This document shows positions 26,751 to 34,827 of a DNA stretch of 64,000 nucleotides, piece after piece. Made by a program: the position numbers and the translations under genes. The stretch's first letter is position 1, and every line of letters starts with the position of its first letter. The DNA comes from Pseudomonas baetica (GTDB lineage Bacteria; Pseudomonadota; Gammaproteobacteria; Pseudomonadales; Pseudomonadaceae), in assembly GCF_002813455.1 (NCBI RefSeq), contig NZ_PHHE01000001.1, forward strand, positions 3,833,001 through 3,897,000, given 5' to 3'. The notes below the pieces were generated by a model. That model was given only the letters and a program-made list of their open reading frames with translations. It ran no database searches and was not told where the DNA came from.

Positions 26751-26837
26751 GTGGGAGCGAGCCTGCTCGCGAAAGCGTAGTGTCAGTCACCATCTCTGTT
26801 TCTGACATACCGTATTCGCGAGCAGGCTCGCTCCCAC
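26751..26837. repeat. REPIN after pchP-like gene
   Basis: Two inverted REPs of the CGAGCCTGCTCGCGAA type with partial inner pairing (TGTCAG/CTGACA). Confidence 0.95.
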
Positions 26838-26875
26838 AGTTTGATCTGCCGTGACTTTGGGATTTCGGTCAGACA

Positions 26876-26911
26876 CAAAAATGCCCCGCACTCAGGCGGG
26901 GCATTTTTTTA
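26876..26911. terminator. Bidirectional rho-independent terminator
   Basis: ATGCCCCGC (26881-26889) pairs with GCGGGGCAT (26896-26904). It is followed by a T-run on the plus strand and preceded by an A-run, so it can end both the pchP-like transcript and the convergent ilvD transcript. Confidence 0.9.
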
Positions 26912-26926
26912 TTCGACGCTTAAGGT

Positions 26927-28768
26927 TTACAGCCCGTCGAGCATCGCCTTGTTACGCACAGCACCCTTGTCGGCACTGGTCGCCAGCAGGGCGTAGGCCT
27001 TCAGTGCGGTGGTCACTTTGCGTGGACGCACTTCAACCGGTTTCCAGCCTTTTTTGTCCTGCTCGGCGCGGCGTGCAGCCAGTTCTTCGTCGCTGACCAA
27101 CAGGTTGATCGAGCGGTTCGGAATGTCGATCAGCACTTTGTCGCCGTCCTGCACCAGACCGATTGCGCCGCCGGCCGCAGCCTCTGGCGAAGCGTGGCCG
27201 ATCGACAGGCCCGAGGTGCCGCCGGAGAAGCGACCATCCGTGAGCAGGGCGCAATCCTTGCCTAGGCCTTTGGATTTCAGGTACGAGGTCGGGTAAAGCA
27301 TTTCCTGCATGCCCGGGCCGCCTTTCGGGCCTTCGTAGCGGATGATCACGATGTCGCCGGCCTTCACTTCATCGGCGAGGATGCCGCGTACGGCGCTATC
27401 CTGGCTTTCGAAGATCTTCGCGTTGCCTTCGAAGACGTGGATCGACTCATCGACACCGGCGGTTTTCACCACACAGCCATCGAGGGCGATGTTGCCGTAC
27501 AGCACGGCCAGGCCGCCTTCTTGCGAATAGGCGTGCTCGAAGCTGCGGATGCAGCCGTTTTCACGGTCGTCATCCAGGGTTTCCCAGCGAGTCGACTGGC
27601 TGAACGCGGTCTGGGTCGGAATACCGGCAGGGCCTGCCTTGAAGAAGTGGTGCACCGCTTCATCGGTGGTCTGGGTGATGTCCCACTTGGCGATGGCTTC
27701 TTCCATGCTGCGGCTATGCACGGTCGGCAGGTCGGTGTGCAGCAGGCCGCCACGGGCCAGCGAACCGAGGATGCTGAAGATGCCGCCAGCGCGGTGCACG
27801 TCTTCCATGTGGTACTTCTGGATGTTCGGCGCAACCTTGCACAGCTGTGGAACGCTGCGCGAGAGGCGGTCGATGTCGCGCAGGTCGAAATCGATCTCGG
27901 CTTCCTGGGCGGCAGCCAGCAAGTGCAGGATGGTGTTGGTCGAACCGCCCATGGCGATGTCGAGCATCATCGCGTTCTCGAACGCCTTGAAGTTGGCGAT
28001 GTTGCGCGGCAGAACCGATTCGTCGTTCTCGCCGTAGTAGCGCTTGCACAGCTCGACGATGGTGCGGCCGGCCTGCAGGAACAGCTGTTCACGGTCGCTG
28101 TGGGTGGCGAGCGTCGAACCGTTGCCCGGCAGTGCGAGGCCGAGGGCTTCGGTCAGGCAGTTCATCGAGTTGGCGGTGAACATGCCGGAGCACGAACCGC
28201 AGGTCGGGCAGGCGCTGCGCTCGTATTCAGCGACTTTCTCGTCAGAAGCGCTGGAGTCGGCGGCGATCACCATGGCGTCGACGAGGTCGAGGCCGTGGGA
28301 CGCGAGTTTGGTCTTGCCGGCTTCCATCGGACCGCCGGAAACGAAGATCACCGGAATGTTCAGGCGCAAGGCAGCCATCAGCATGCCCGGGGTGATCTTG
28401 TCGCAGTTGGAGATGCACACGATGGCGTCGGCGCAGTGGGCGTTGACCATGTATTCGACGGAGTCGGCGATGATCTCGCGGCTCGGCAGCGAATAGAGCA
28501 TGCCGTCGTGACCCATGGCGATGCCATCATCCACGGCGATGGTGTTGAATTCCTTGGCCACGCCACCGGCGCGTTCGATTTCACGGGCAACCAGTTGACC
28601 GAGGTCTTTCAGGTGCACGTGGCCCGGAACGAACTGGGTGAAGGAGTTGGCAATGGCGATGATCGGCTTCTTGAAATCGTCATCTTTCATCCCGGTGGCG
28701 CGCCACAGTGCGCGGGCGCCGGCCATGTTGCGGCCGTGGGTGGATGTTTTCGAACGGTAATCTGGCAT
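26927..28768 (-). CDS. ilvD: Dihydroxy-acid dehydratase
   Basis: 613-residue iron-sulfur enzyme of valine, leucine and isoleucine synthesis that dehydrates 2,3-dihydroxy acids to 2-oxo acids. Cluster cysteines can be placed in [15 protein letters not shown] and [20 protein letters not shown], and the start [20 protein letters not shown] is typical. The ATG at 28768 has GGAG 6 bases upstream; an in-frame ATG 8 codons earlier is less likely. It is transcribed alone and ends at the shared terminator. Confidence 0.97.
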   Translation of the reverse strand: MPDYRSKTSTHGRNMAGARALWRATGMKDDDFKKPIIAIANSFTQFVPGHVHLKDLGQLVAREIERAGGVAKEFNTIAVDDGIAMGHDGMLYSLPSREIIADSVEYMVNAHCADAIVCISNCDKITPGMLMAALRLNIPVIFVSGGPMEAGKTKLASHGLDLVDAMVIAADSSASDEKVAEYERSACPTCGSCSGMFTANSMNCLTEALGLALPGNGSTLATHSDREQLFLQAGRTIVELCKRYYGENDESVLPRNIANFKAFENAMMLDIAMGGSTNTILHLLAAAQEAEIDFDLRDIDRLSRSVPQLCKVAPNIQKYHMEDVHRAGGIFSILGSLARGGLLHTDLPTVHSRSMEEAIAKWDITQTTDEAVHHFFKAGPAGIPTQTAFSQSTRWETLDDDRENGCIRSFEHAYSQEGGLAVLYGNIALDGCVVKTAGVDESIHVFEGNAKIFESQDSAVRGILADEVKAGDIVIIRYEGPKGGPGMQEMLYPTSYLKSKGLGKDCALLTDGRFSGGTSGLSIGHASPEAAAGGAIGLVQDGDKVLIDIPNRSINLLVSDEELAARRAEQDKKGWKPVEVRPRKVTTALKAYALLATSADKGAVRNKAMLDGL

Positions 28769-29034
28769 GGAGCACTCCGGGCGGCTAATCACTTACTAAT
28801 CAGGTGCAAAAGGGGAGAGAGCTTCTATTGACGTCTGGAACACTCAGAAATGGCCGTGTGTCCTGAAGTTGCCGATGGCTTTGCGGGATCGCCGCTTGCC
28901 TCAGCCTGAGCTCATAAACCCGCCGGGGGATGAATGGCGATGAATCTGGCGATTCTACACCGCTGGCGTCTGGAGGGAATGGCGCAAAGTGTTGTTCCAG
29001 TGCCGACGGTGCGTGTGGGATGACGACCGGCAGA
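28769..29034. other. Intergenic region between exporter gene and ilvD
   Basis: 266 bases. It should hold the ilvD promoter and the end of the peptide-cassette transcript. I see no strong terminator hairpin, no convincing small gene and no repeat. Confidence 0.4.
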
Positions 29035-30267
29035 TTATTCGCTTTCCGGCTGTGCAGTGGCATTGGCCAGAAGGAGACTGGCACGACGGCTGATTTGGCG
29101 GTTGACCGCCAGCGCCACGCCGCTGATCAGCACAAAGCTGTACCCGAGCGTAGATTGCAGATTGGCCGGGCTCAGACTGATCAAGGCACTGATCAAACCA
29201 CCGCAGATGAAAATGATCGTGCTGCCAGCCGATGCCGAAGTACCCGCAATCTCCGGGAACAGGTCCATGGCGCGGGAGGTCGCTGCCGGGCGGGCGATGG
29301 TTGTGCCAGCGGTGCAGATCAGCATCGGCATCAGCACTGTCGCCGCCGACAGTGCGAAGTTCGATGACAGGTAAAGCAGCATCAGCCCTGACAGCAGGAT
29401 CAGGCTCAGGCCAGCAATGATTTGATGGTCCGGGGTCATCCTGCGGCTCAACACCGCCGCAACGATTCCGCCGACAATATAGGCTGCGCCGTAAATCAGC
29501 AGAATCAGCGAGAAGTCATAGGCCGTCATTTGCAGTTGGTCCATGAAGATCAGTGGTGAAGTCACGATGAACGAGAAGTGACAGGCAAACGCGAAGGCTG
29601 AAATCAGCCAATAGCCGACGAAGTCAAAGTCTGCGAACACTCGTCGGTAGCCCTTGAGGAAACCGGTCGCGTTGCCCTTGGTCAGTGGTCGTGTGTTTTC
29701 CAGAAACAGCCAGGCTTTGAACATTACGACGGCGGCCAGTGCGGTGAATACCCAGAAGCTGCCACGCCAGCCAAGGCTGGCCTGCAAAAAGGTGCCGGCC
29801 AACGGCGATACGGAGATGAAAATCCCGGTGGCCGTGACCATCAGAATGCGCAAGCGATCACGCTCTTCACCCTCGAACAGATCCTGAACCAGCGCCTGGG
29901 ACAGCACGAAGCAGCCACAACCCAATGCCTGCAGAATCCGGAACAGTAGAAACAACGTGTAATCGTTGCTCAGCACACAGCCGACGGCACCGAGCATCGA
30001 GACACTCATGCCGGCGAGCAACAAGCCTTTGCGCCCGATCAGATCGGAAAGCGGTCCGATCAATAATTGAGCAAATGCCACGCCTACGGCGAACAGGCTG
30101 ATGGACAGGGCGATGTCCGTCGGGGTGCTGCGAAAGTGCCCGGCCAGCGCCGGAAACGAGGGCAGCAGAACATCCAGTGGGAATACGCCCAGAAGAACCA
30201 TCGCCAGCAGCAGACTCACAGCCCCGCGTCGTTCTCGGGCGGTTACCACAGGTTGTCCGTTAGCCAT
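29035..30267 (-). CDS. MFS drug-resistance-type exporter (Bcr/CflA-like)
   Basis: 410-residue major facilitator with about twelve hydrophobic helices. The motif-A loop between helices 2 and 3 is GPLSDLIGRKGLLLAG, and motif C-like glycines and prolines (TGIFISVSPLAGTFLQ) are in helix 5, both typical of drug:H+ antiporters. Its first 8 bases overlap the end of the diiron oxygenase gene, so it is the last member of the four-gene cassette. By position it would export the product made by the two oxidative enzymes, or protect the cell from it; this is inference. Confidence 0.88.
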   Translation of the reverse strand: MANGQPVVTARERRGAVSLLLAMVLLGVFPLDVLLPSFPALAGHFRSTPTDIALSISLFAVGVAFAQLLIGPLSDLIGRKGLLLAGMSVSMLGAVGCVLSNDYTLFLLFRILQALGCGCFVLSQALVQDLFEGEERDRLRILMVTATGIFISVSPLAGTFLQASLGWRGSFWVFTALAAVVMFKAWLFLENTRPLTKGNATGFLKGYRRVFADFDFVGYWLISAFAFACHFSFIVTSPLIFMDQLQMTAYDFSLILLIYGAAYIVGGIVAAVLSRRMTPDHQIIAGLSLILLSGLMLLYLSSNFALSAATVLMPMLICTAGTTIARPAATSRAMDLFPEIAGTSASAGSTIIFICGGLISALISLSPANLQSTLGYSFVLISGVALAVNRQISRRASLLLANATAQPESE

Positions 30268-31237
30268 CGATCAATCCTGCCTTGGCAAAAAGTTTCTGAT
30301 TATTGGGCAAGGCAAAGAATCCGGCTTTTCTCAGCGCATCCAGCGTTGCTGTTGCACCGTTTTTCGCTCGCTGACAGCTGGCTTGCCGATGGGTCAAGCT
30401 GTCGAGAATCTCCCTGACCGCCGTTTCGCCAATACCGGCGCCATGCAGGCTCTTTTGCAGCCAGCGCTCATCAACTTCAAAGAAGAGGGTGATGATCTCC
30501 AGCAGTGTTTTTGCGCTGAATGTTCGTTGGCGGCTGTTCAGCGTCAGCCACAGATAGTGGAAGACCTCTGCAAAATAGCGGCTATGGCGGGCCTCGTCGG
30601 TCAGATGATCACGCAACATGTCGTTGACGCTGCTGACCAGGCTTTCGCGGCAGACATCCAGCAGTTCCCGGGCAATGATGGTTTCCGAAACGAAACCCAG
30701 CAGAAACCATGCAAGCGGGCGGTTGCTGGCACTGGTGCGGGCAATCAAGGCGTTGAATCGGGTAATTCGTAGCGGCATTACCGGGCGTTCGGCGATGCCG
30801 TAAAGTGCGGCGATCTGTTCTGCCAGACGATGGGAAAACAGCGCGTGATAACCCTCGTCCGTGTACAGCTGCAGGGCGGCGTTTTTCATCCGGGGAGGGA
30901 CGAAAGCGGGTAATTCGCCATGAATGATGGTTTCGACGGCGCGGTTGACGATGCGATGTTCGAGCAGCGTGGTGTAGTCGAGAAAGTGCACCAGATGATT
31001 GGCTGTCAGACGATGCAGGACGGCCCTGCCTTCTGCCTCGATGGCAGGGTGCGACAGGTAGGGCAGAAAAGCCGGGGGAAACCAGTAGCGGGTTTCCAGT
31101 TGTTGCTGCACATCCTCGGGCAATTGGTAGTCATCCTGACTGACGCGCACCGAGGCATGGCTGTTCCAGTCGCCAAGGGTAAATCGCAGGGCCCAGGACA
31201 CAGGGACTTGATCCTGCTCGCCGGTGAGCGTGCTCAT
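30260..31237 (-). CDS. AurF-family diiron oxygenase
   Basis: 325-residue protein of the p-aminobenzoate N-oxygenase (AurF) type. All seven ligands of the dimetal site can be aligned: E93, E128, H131, E185, H211, E215 and H218, with spacing close to AurF E101, E136, H139, E196, H223, E227 and H230. Motifs are DYTTLLEHR, DEGYHALF, GFVSETIIARELLD and RDHLTDEARHSRYF. AurF relatives oxidise amines to hydroxylamine or nitro groups, and some act on carbon. Start ATG at 31237 has GAGG 8 bases before it. It overlaps the SagB-like gene by 4 bases and the exporter by 8. Confidence 0.87.
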   Translation of the reverse strand: MSTLTGEQDQVPVSWALRFTLGDWNSHASVRVSQDDYQLPEDVQQQLETRYWFPPAFLPYLSHPAIEAEGRAVLHRLTANHLVHFLDYTTLLEHRIVNRAVETIIHGELPAFVPPRMKNAALQLYTDEGYHALFSHRLAEQIAALYGIAERPVMPLRITRFNALIARTSASNRPLAWFLLGFVSETIIARELLDVCRESLVSSVNDMLRDHLTDEARHSRYFAEVFHYLWLTLNSRQRTFSAKTLLEIITLFFEVDERWLQKSLHGAGIGETAVREILDSLTHRQASCQRAKNGATATLDALRKAGFFALPNNQKLFAKAGLIDG

Positions 31238-32301
31238 GGCTGTACCTCGTTCAGCAGGTCGTGCATTTCCTGGCACATCGCCTGCCCGTCACTTTCGCCG
31301 CAGCCGACGAAAAACAACGGTTGTTCCGCGCCTTCTATCTTGAGCAGTGATTGCACCTGATCGTCGTCGAATGCCCCGGTCAGCCAGGTATTGAGGCCCA
31401 GTGCCGTAGCCACCAGCTGGAACGATTGCGAAAGGTGGCCCGCTTCGATAAAGGCCATCCGGTAGGCGCGCGAATGTTCGTATTTCCACCAGAGCCTGTC
31501 GAACCGGGCGGTGATGAATAATCCCAACGGCAAGTTGTTGATGAAATGCTGTCCTGCCAGCACTTGTCCCAATGGACACTGCGGCCAGGGATTCACCAGG
31601 CTCAAGGCATGTTCGGCGGGATGGTAGGCATAGATGCCAGGTTCCAGACCTTCGATGTTTTGCGCCAGCAGAAAGCATTCGCAGGCGTTCAGGCCGCCCC
31701 CGGAAGGGCTGCTGCGGCGCGCGCCGAGACCTGCGGCAATATTGTCTTGAGTGGTCTCGCGTGTATGCAGGTAGCCGAAAGACAGGTGCAGCAACGTGCT
31801 GACGTCGTCGAGCGCGATCGCGGCTCCGGTGAAGGTGCGGCAGGTTTTCCGTTGATGCAGGGCTCGGTTCAGGCTGTCGTCATTCGGGGCGCTAGGGGCG
31901 GGCAAGGCAATGCGTCGGGTGGCGATGTCGAGCGCGCGGTCGGCCTTGGGCGGGGTGATGGCCAGAACCTGATTGCAGTGCTCCAGGTATTGTCTGGACC
32001 ACTCGTGACTATCTTGCGGAACCTGCTCGCAGGGAATGTTTCGTGTGCCGATGTGATAAATCTTTGAGAGTTCGTCCCAGCCCCATTCCATAGTGTCTAC
32101 TTTTGAAACGGTAAGTATTCCCGCATTCATTAGTTGTATGTCTATAGTGTTGCGACTGTCGAATAGATCGGGGTCGTGGATGAGTTGGCTGAGGCGTAAT
32201 GAAAAATCCAGATCAAGTTCGTGCTGGATATGATCTTTGTAGTTCCAGATAATTTGTGCAGGCGTGCGCGGCAATATGAATAAATAGGGATTGATGTGCA
32301 T
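31234..32301 (-). CDS. SagB-type (nitroreductase-fold) FMN oxidoreductase
   Basis: 355-residue protein. The C-terminal two thirds is a nitroreductase-fold domain: RKTCRTFTG near residues 151-159 (FMN phosphate contact), the SagB hallmark GARRSSPSGGGLNACECF near 193-210, and FIEAGHLSQSFQLVATALGL. The N-terminal 120 residues resemble the small helical N-domain of SagB/ThcOx proteins. Such enzymes oxidise azolines to azoles in peptide natural products, but no cyclodehydratase (YcaO) is present nearby. Start is weak (AGAG 13 bases upstream), consistent with lower expression than the upstream peptide gene. 4-bp overlap with the diiron oxygenase. Confidence 0.85.
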   Translation of the reverse strand: MHINPYLFILPRTPAQIIWNYKDHIQHELDLDFSLRLSQLIHDPDLFDSRNTIDIQLMNAGILTVSKVDTMEWGWDELSKIYHIGTRNIPCEQVPQDSHEWSRQYLEHCNQVLAITPPKADRALDIATRRIALPAPSAPNDDSLNRALHQRKTCRTFTGAAIALDDVSTLLHLSFGYLHTRETTQDNIAAGLGARRSSPSGGGLNACECFLLAQNIEGLEPGIYAYHPAEHALSLVNPWPQCPLGQVLAGQHFINNLPLGLFITARFDRLWWKYEHSRAYRMAFIEAGHLSQSFQLVATALGLNTWLTGAFDDDQVQSLLKIEGAEQPLFFVGCGESDGQAMCQEMHDLLNEVQP

Positions 32302-32333
32302 GTTTGATGTTTCACTCTGGTTGAAGTTTGTAA

Positions 32334-32365
32334 AGACGCCGGGTTGCCGGCACTCCCCGGCGTCT
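32334..32365 (-). terminator. Hairpin between peptide gene and SagB-like gene (attenuator-like)
   Basis: GACGCCGGG and CCCGGCGTC (32335-32343 with 32356-32364) form a perfect 9-bp GC-rich stem, extended by one A-T pair, with a 12-base loop. In the operon direction it is followed by TTTA only, so partial termination or mRNA end protection seems more likely than full termination. Confidence 0.7.
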
Positions 32366-32373
32366 AGACTTGC

Positions 32374-32445
32374 TTAGCGGGCTTTAGGCGCTACCAGAAA
32401 AGCCAGGTTTGCGATTTTGTTTGTTTCCATAGAGATAACTTTCAT
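32374..32445 (-). CDS. 23-aa peptide, possible natural-product precursor
   Basis: A 23-codon gene, beginning MKVISMETNK and ending LVAPKAR, with AAGGAG 7 bases before the ATG, the best ribosome-binding site in the cassette. It lies 72 bases upstream of the SagB-like gene on the same strand, separated by a hairpin. An internal ATG at codon 6 could give an 18-residue form. It contains no Cys, Thr/Ser-rich core or Gly-Gly; the middle is hydrophobic (IANLAFLVAP). Position and signals suggest a precursor peptide modified by the downstream enzymes, but a regulatory leader peptide is possible. No known family recognised. Confidence 0.65.
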   Translation of the reverse strand: MKVISMETNKIANLAFLVAPKAR

Positions 32446-32717
32446 TGTGAACTCCTTGTTCGTTTTTAATGATGAGTGCCACCTCGTGGTGACAAATTAA
32501 TAATAGTTTGTAATGGGTTTTTGGCAAGCGGATATTAAGTAGGAATATTCCAGTAATTTTGTCGGACTGATCTTTGGGCTATTATTGGTGTGTGAGAGGA
32601 AGTTTGATAAATTAAAGGTGTGAGGAAGTTTCCTACATCTTCGGCGGAAAGATGGGTGTAGGAAAATATAATATTGGGGGGATGTTCAAAGCGACAAACA
32701 GGGTTTGCACAAAGCAA
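32446..32717. other. AT-rich upstream region of the peptide cassette
   Basis: About 270 bases, much richer in A+T than the rest of the window. It holds direct repeats GAGGAAGTTT (32596-32605 and 32622-32631) 26 bp apart, and an inverted repeat TTTCCTACA/TGTAGGAAA (32629-32637 with 32656-32664) with inner pairing TCTT/AAGA. A 69-codon open frame on the minus strand (32535-32744) crosses it but has no ribosome-binding site or family resemblance. Low GC suggests acquired DNA. Confidence 0.55.
32500..32527 (-). promoter_or_regulatory. Candidate promoter of the peptide cassette
   Basis: On the minus strand TTGCCA (complement of 32522-32527) and TATTAT (complement of 32500-32505) are 16 bp apart, resembling a sigma-70 promoter. 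It lies 54 bases before the peptide ATG. Confidence 0.5.
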
Positions 32718-32741
32718 ACGGGGAGCCGTTGGGCTCCCCGT
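32718..32741 (-). terminator. Terminator of rlmI
   Basis: ACGGGGAGCC (32718-32727) pairs with GGCTCCCCGT (32732-32741) around a 4-base loop, followed in the rlmI direction by TTTGCTTT. It lies 11 bases after the rlmI stop. Confidence 0.85.
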
Positions 32742-32752
32742 CAATTGGCCAA

Positions 32753-33949
32753 TCAGCTGTTGGGCAGCAGGCGGCAGGTGATGCTCTTGATATAGCGGGT
32801 TTCGGCGATTGCCGGGTGTACCGGGTGATCCGGGCCCTGGCCGCCACGCTCCAGCAGCTGGATGTTGCGATCCAGGTGACGGGCGCTGGTCAGCAGGATG
32901 TTCTGCAGATCATCTTCCGGCAGGTGCATCGAACACGAAGCGCTGACCAGGATGCCGTCCTTGTTGAGCAGGCGCATGGCTTGCTCGTTCAGGCGACGGT
33001 AGGCGCCTTCACCGTTTTTCATGTCTTTCTTGCGCTTGATGAACGCTGGCGGGTCGGCCACGATCACGTCGAAGCGTTCTTCGCTGGCCTTCAGCTCTTT
33101 CAGGGCTTCGAAAACATCGCCTTCGATGCAGGTCATCTTGTCGGCGAAGCCGTTCAGTGCAGCGTTGCGTTCCACACCGTCGAGGGCGAAGGCCGAGGCA
33201 TCGACGCAGAACACTTCGCTGGCGCCGAATGCGGCAGCCTGCACGCCCCAGCCACCAATGTAGCTATAGAGGTCGAGTACGCGTTTGCCTTTGGCGTAAG
33301 GTGCCAGGCGTGCGCGGTTCATACGGTGATCGTAGAACCAGCCGGTTTTCTGACCCTGAATGACCGGTGCTTCGAACTTCACGCCGTTCTCTTCCAGCGC
33401 CACCCACTCCGGCACCAGGCCGAATACGGTTTCGACGTAGCGGTTAAGGCCTTCGGCGTCACGGGCGGCGGAGTCGTTCTTGAACAGAATGCCGCTTGGT
33501 TTGAGCACTTGGGTCAGCGCGGCGATCACGTCGTCTTTATGCGCTTCCATGGTTGCCGAGGCGATCTGTACCACGAGGATGTCGCCGAAACGATCGACCA
33601 CCAGACCTGGCAGCAGGTCGGAATCGCCGTAGACCAGACGATAGAACGGCTTGTCGAACAGGCGCTCGCGCAGGGACAGGGCGACGTTCAGGCGATGCAC
33701 CAGCAGCGATTTGTCCAGCACGACCTTGGTGTCGCGCGACAACAGGCGGGCGCAGATCAGGTTGTTCGGGCTCATCGCCACGATGCCCAGCGGCTTGCCA
33801 CCGGCTGCTTCGAGAATCGCCTGATCGCCGGCATTGAAGCCGTGCAGTGGCGTGGCGGCCACGTCGATTTCGTTGCTGTAGACCCACAGGTGACCGGCGC
33901 GCAGGCGACGGTCGGCGTTGGCTTTGAGGCGCAAGCTAGGCAGGGACAT
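32753..33949 (-). CDS. rlmI: 23S rRNA m5C1962 methyltransferase (RlmI-like)
   Basis: 398-residue SAM-dependent RNA methyltransferase. An N-terminal PUA-type domain (SLRLKANADRRLRAGHLWVYSNEI) is followed by the Rossmann fold with motif I VLDLYSYIGGWGVQAA, motif IV IVADPPAFIKRKKD and the cysteine segment LVSASCSMHLP. The ATG at 33949 gives the usual length; the frame is open upstream but into REP-rich DNA. RlmI modifies C1962 of 23S rRNA in E. coli. The assignment of the target is by family. Confidence 0.9.
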   Translation of the reverse strand: MSLPSLRLKANADRRLRAGHLWVYSNEIDVAATPLHGFNAGDQAILEAAGGKPLGIVAMSPNNLICARLLSRDTKVVLDKSLLVHRLNVALSLRERLFDKPFYRLVYGDSDLLPGLVVDRFGDILVVQIASATMEAHKDDVIAALTQVLKPSGILFKNDSAARDAEGLNRYVETVFGLVPEWVALEENGVKFEAPVIQGQKTGWFYDHRMNRARLAPYAKGKRVLDLYSYIGGWGVQAAAFGASEVFCVDASAFALDGVERNAALNGFADKMTCIEGDVFEALKELKASEERFDVIVADPPAFIKRKKDMKNGEGAYRRLNEQAMRLLNKDGILVSASCSMHLPEDDLQNILLTSARHLDRNIQLLERGGQGPDHPVHPAIAETRYIKSITCRLLPNS

Positions 33950-34033
33950 GACGTCGCTCCGGAAAAAAGAGCGGGAGTATACCGTGTTGCGACTTGTGTC
34001 GGGTTTGGCGTGCGATGAAACGCTGATGGCCCC

Positions 34034-34103
34034 TTCGCGAGCAAGCTCGCTCTCACACTGAAAATTTGTTTCAAATGGAGGAGCGAGCCTGCTCGCCAAA
34101 GCG
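34034..34103. repeat. Diverged REP pair
   Basis: TTCGCGAGCAAGCTCGCTCTCAC and its partner GGAGCGAGCCTGCTCGCCAAAG face each other. Both units carry substitutions that weaken the palindromes, so this copy is decaying. Confidence 0.82.
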
Positions 34104-34113
34104 GTCGCGAAGG

Positions 34114-34653
34114 CTATGCCGACAGAGCGTCGATCAACTCACGACTGAACGCCGGAATATCATCCGGCTGACGGCTACTGATCAAGTGACCGTCCCTGAC
34201 CACTTCCTGGTCGACCCAGTTGGCACCGGCATTGACCAGATCATCCTTGAGGGTTTTGTAACTGGTCATTTTTTTGCCATTGACCAGCCCAGCCGAGATC
34301 AGCAGCCACCCGCCATGGCAGATCACTGCAATCGGTTTGCCGGCGGAAGTACCGGTCTTGACCAGATGCTGGGCATCCTGATCGATGCGAATGGTGTCGG
34401 AGTTCTGTACGCCGCCTGGTAGCACGATGGCGTCATATTGTTCGCTGCTGGCGGCCTGGAAAGTCTGGTCGACCTTGAAATCATCCGCCGGTTTGTCGTG
34501 GTTCCAGCCTTTGACCGTGCCTTCTTCGGCCGAAAGGATGTCGACTTGGGCACCGGCCTGTTCCAGGGCCTGCCTGGGCCCGGTCAATTCGACCTGTTCG
34601 AAACCATCGGTTACCAAAAAAGCGACGCGCTTGCCATTGAGGGACGTGGCCAT
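34114..34653 (-). CDS. DJ-1/PfpI family protein
   Basis: 179-residue class-I glutamine amidotransferase-like protein. The nucleophile elbow is AVICHGGWLL with Cys near residue 107 followed by His, and an acidic partner near the N-terminus in DGFEQVELTGPR fits PfpI/YhbO proteins. Members act as deglycases, chaperones or peptidases in stress. The ATG at 34653 matches the family start MATSLNGKRVAFLVTDGFE. Exact activity cannot be read from sequence. Confidence 0.9.
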   Translation of the reverse strand: MATSLNGKRVAFLVTDGFEQVELTGPRQALEQAGAQVDILSAEEGTVKGWNHDKPADDFKVDQTFQAASSEQYDAIVLPGGVQNSDTIRIDQDAQHLVKTGTSAGKPIAVICHGGWLLISAGLVNGKKMTSYKTLKDDLVNAGANWVDQEVVRDGHLISSRQPDDIPAFSRELIDALSA

Positions 34654-34827
34654 GGATAAGCTCCTGAGACTATGGGAATTTGCTGGCGCTGCGGACCGAA
34701 ACAGTCCGTCGGCTATTACAGAGTCCGAAGCCTCGTCTTGGATGAAAGTTCCTGACAATTGCCCACTGGTGTGTCGTCTCGCGGTTTTTAGAGGTTAGAA
34801 TCGCCGCCTGTCCCAGAGCGTGTACTT

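Noticed and set aside
32374..32445. PqqA identity for the 23-residue peptide
   Set aside because: The length is the same, but the Glu-x3-Tyr pair required for PQQ formation is absent, and no pqqB-E genes are nearby.
32535..32744. 69-codon open frame on the minus strand upstream of the peptide gene
   Set aside because: It runs through the rlmI terminator and the repeats, has no ribosome-binding site and resembles nothing.
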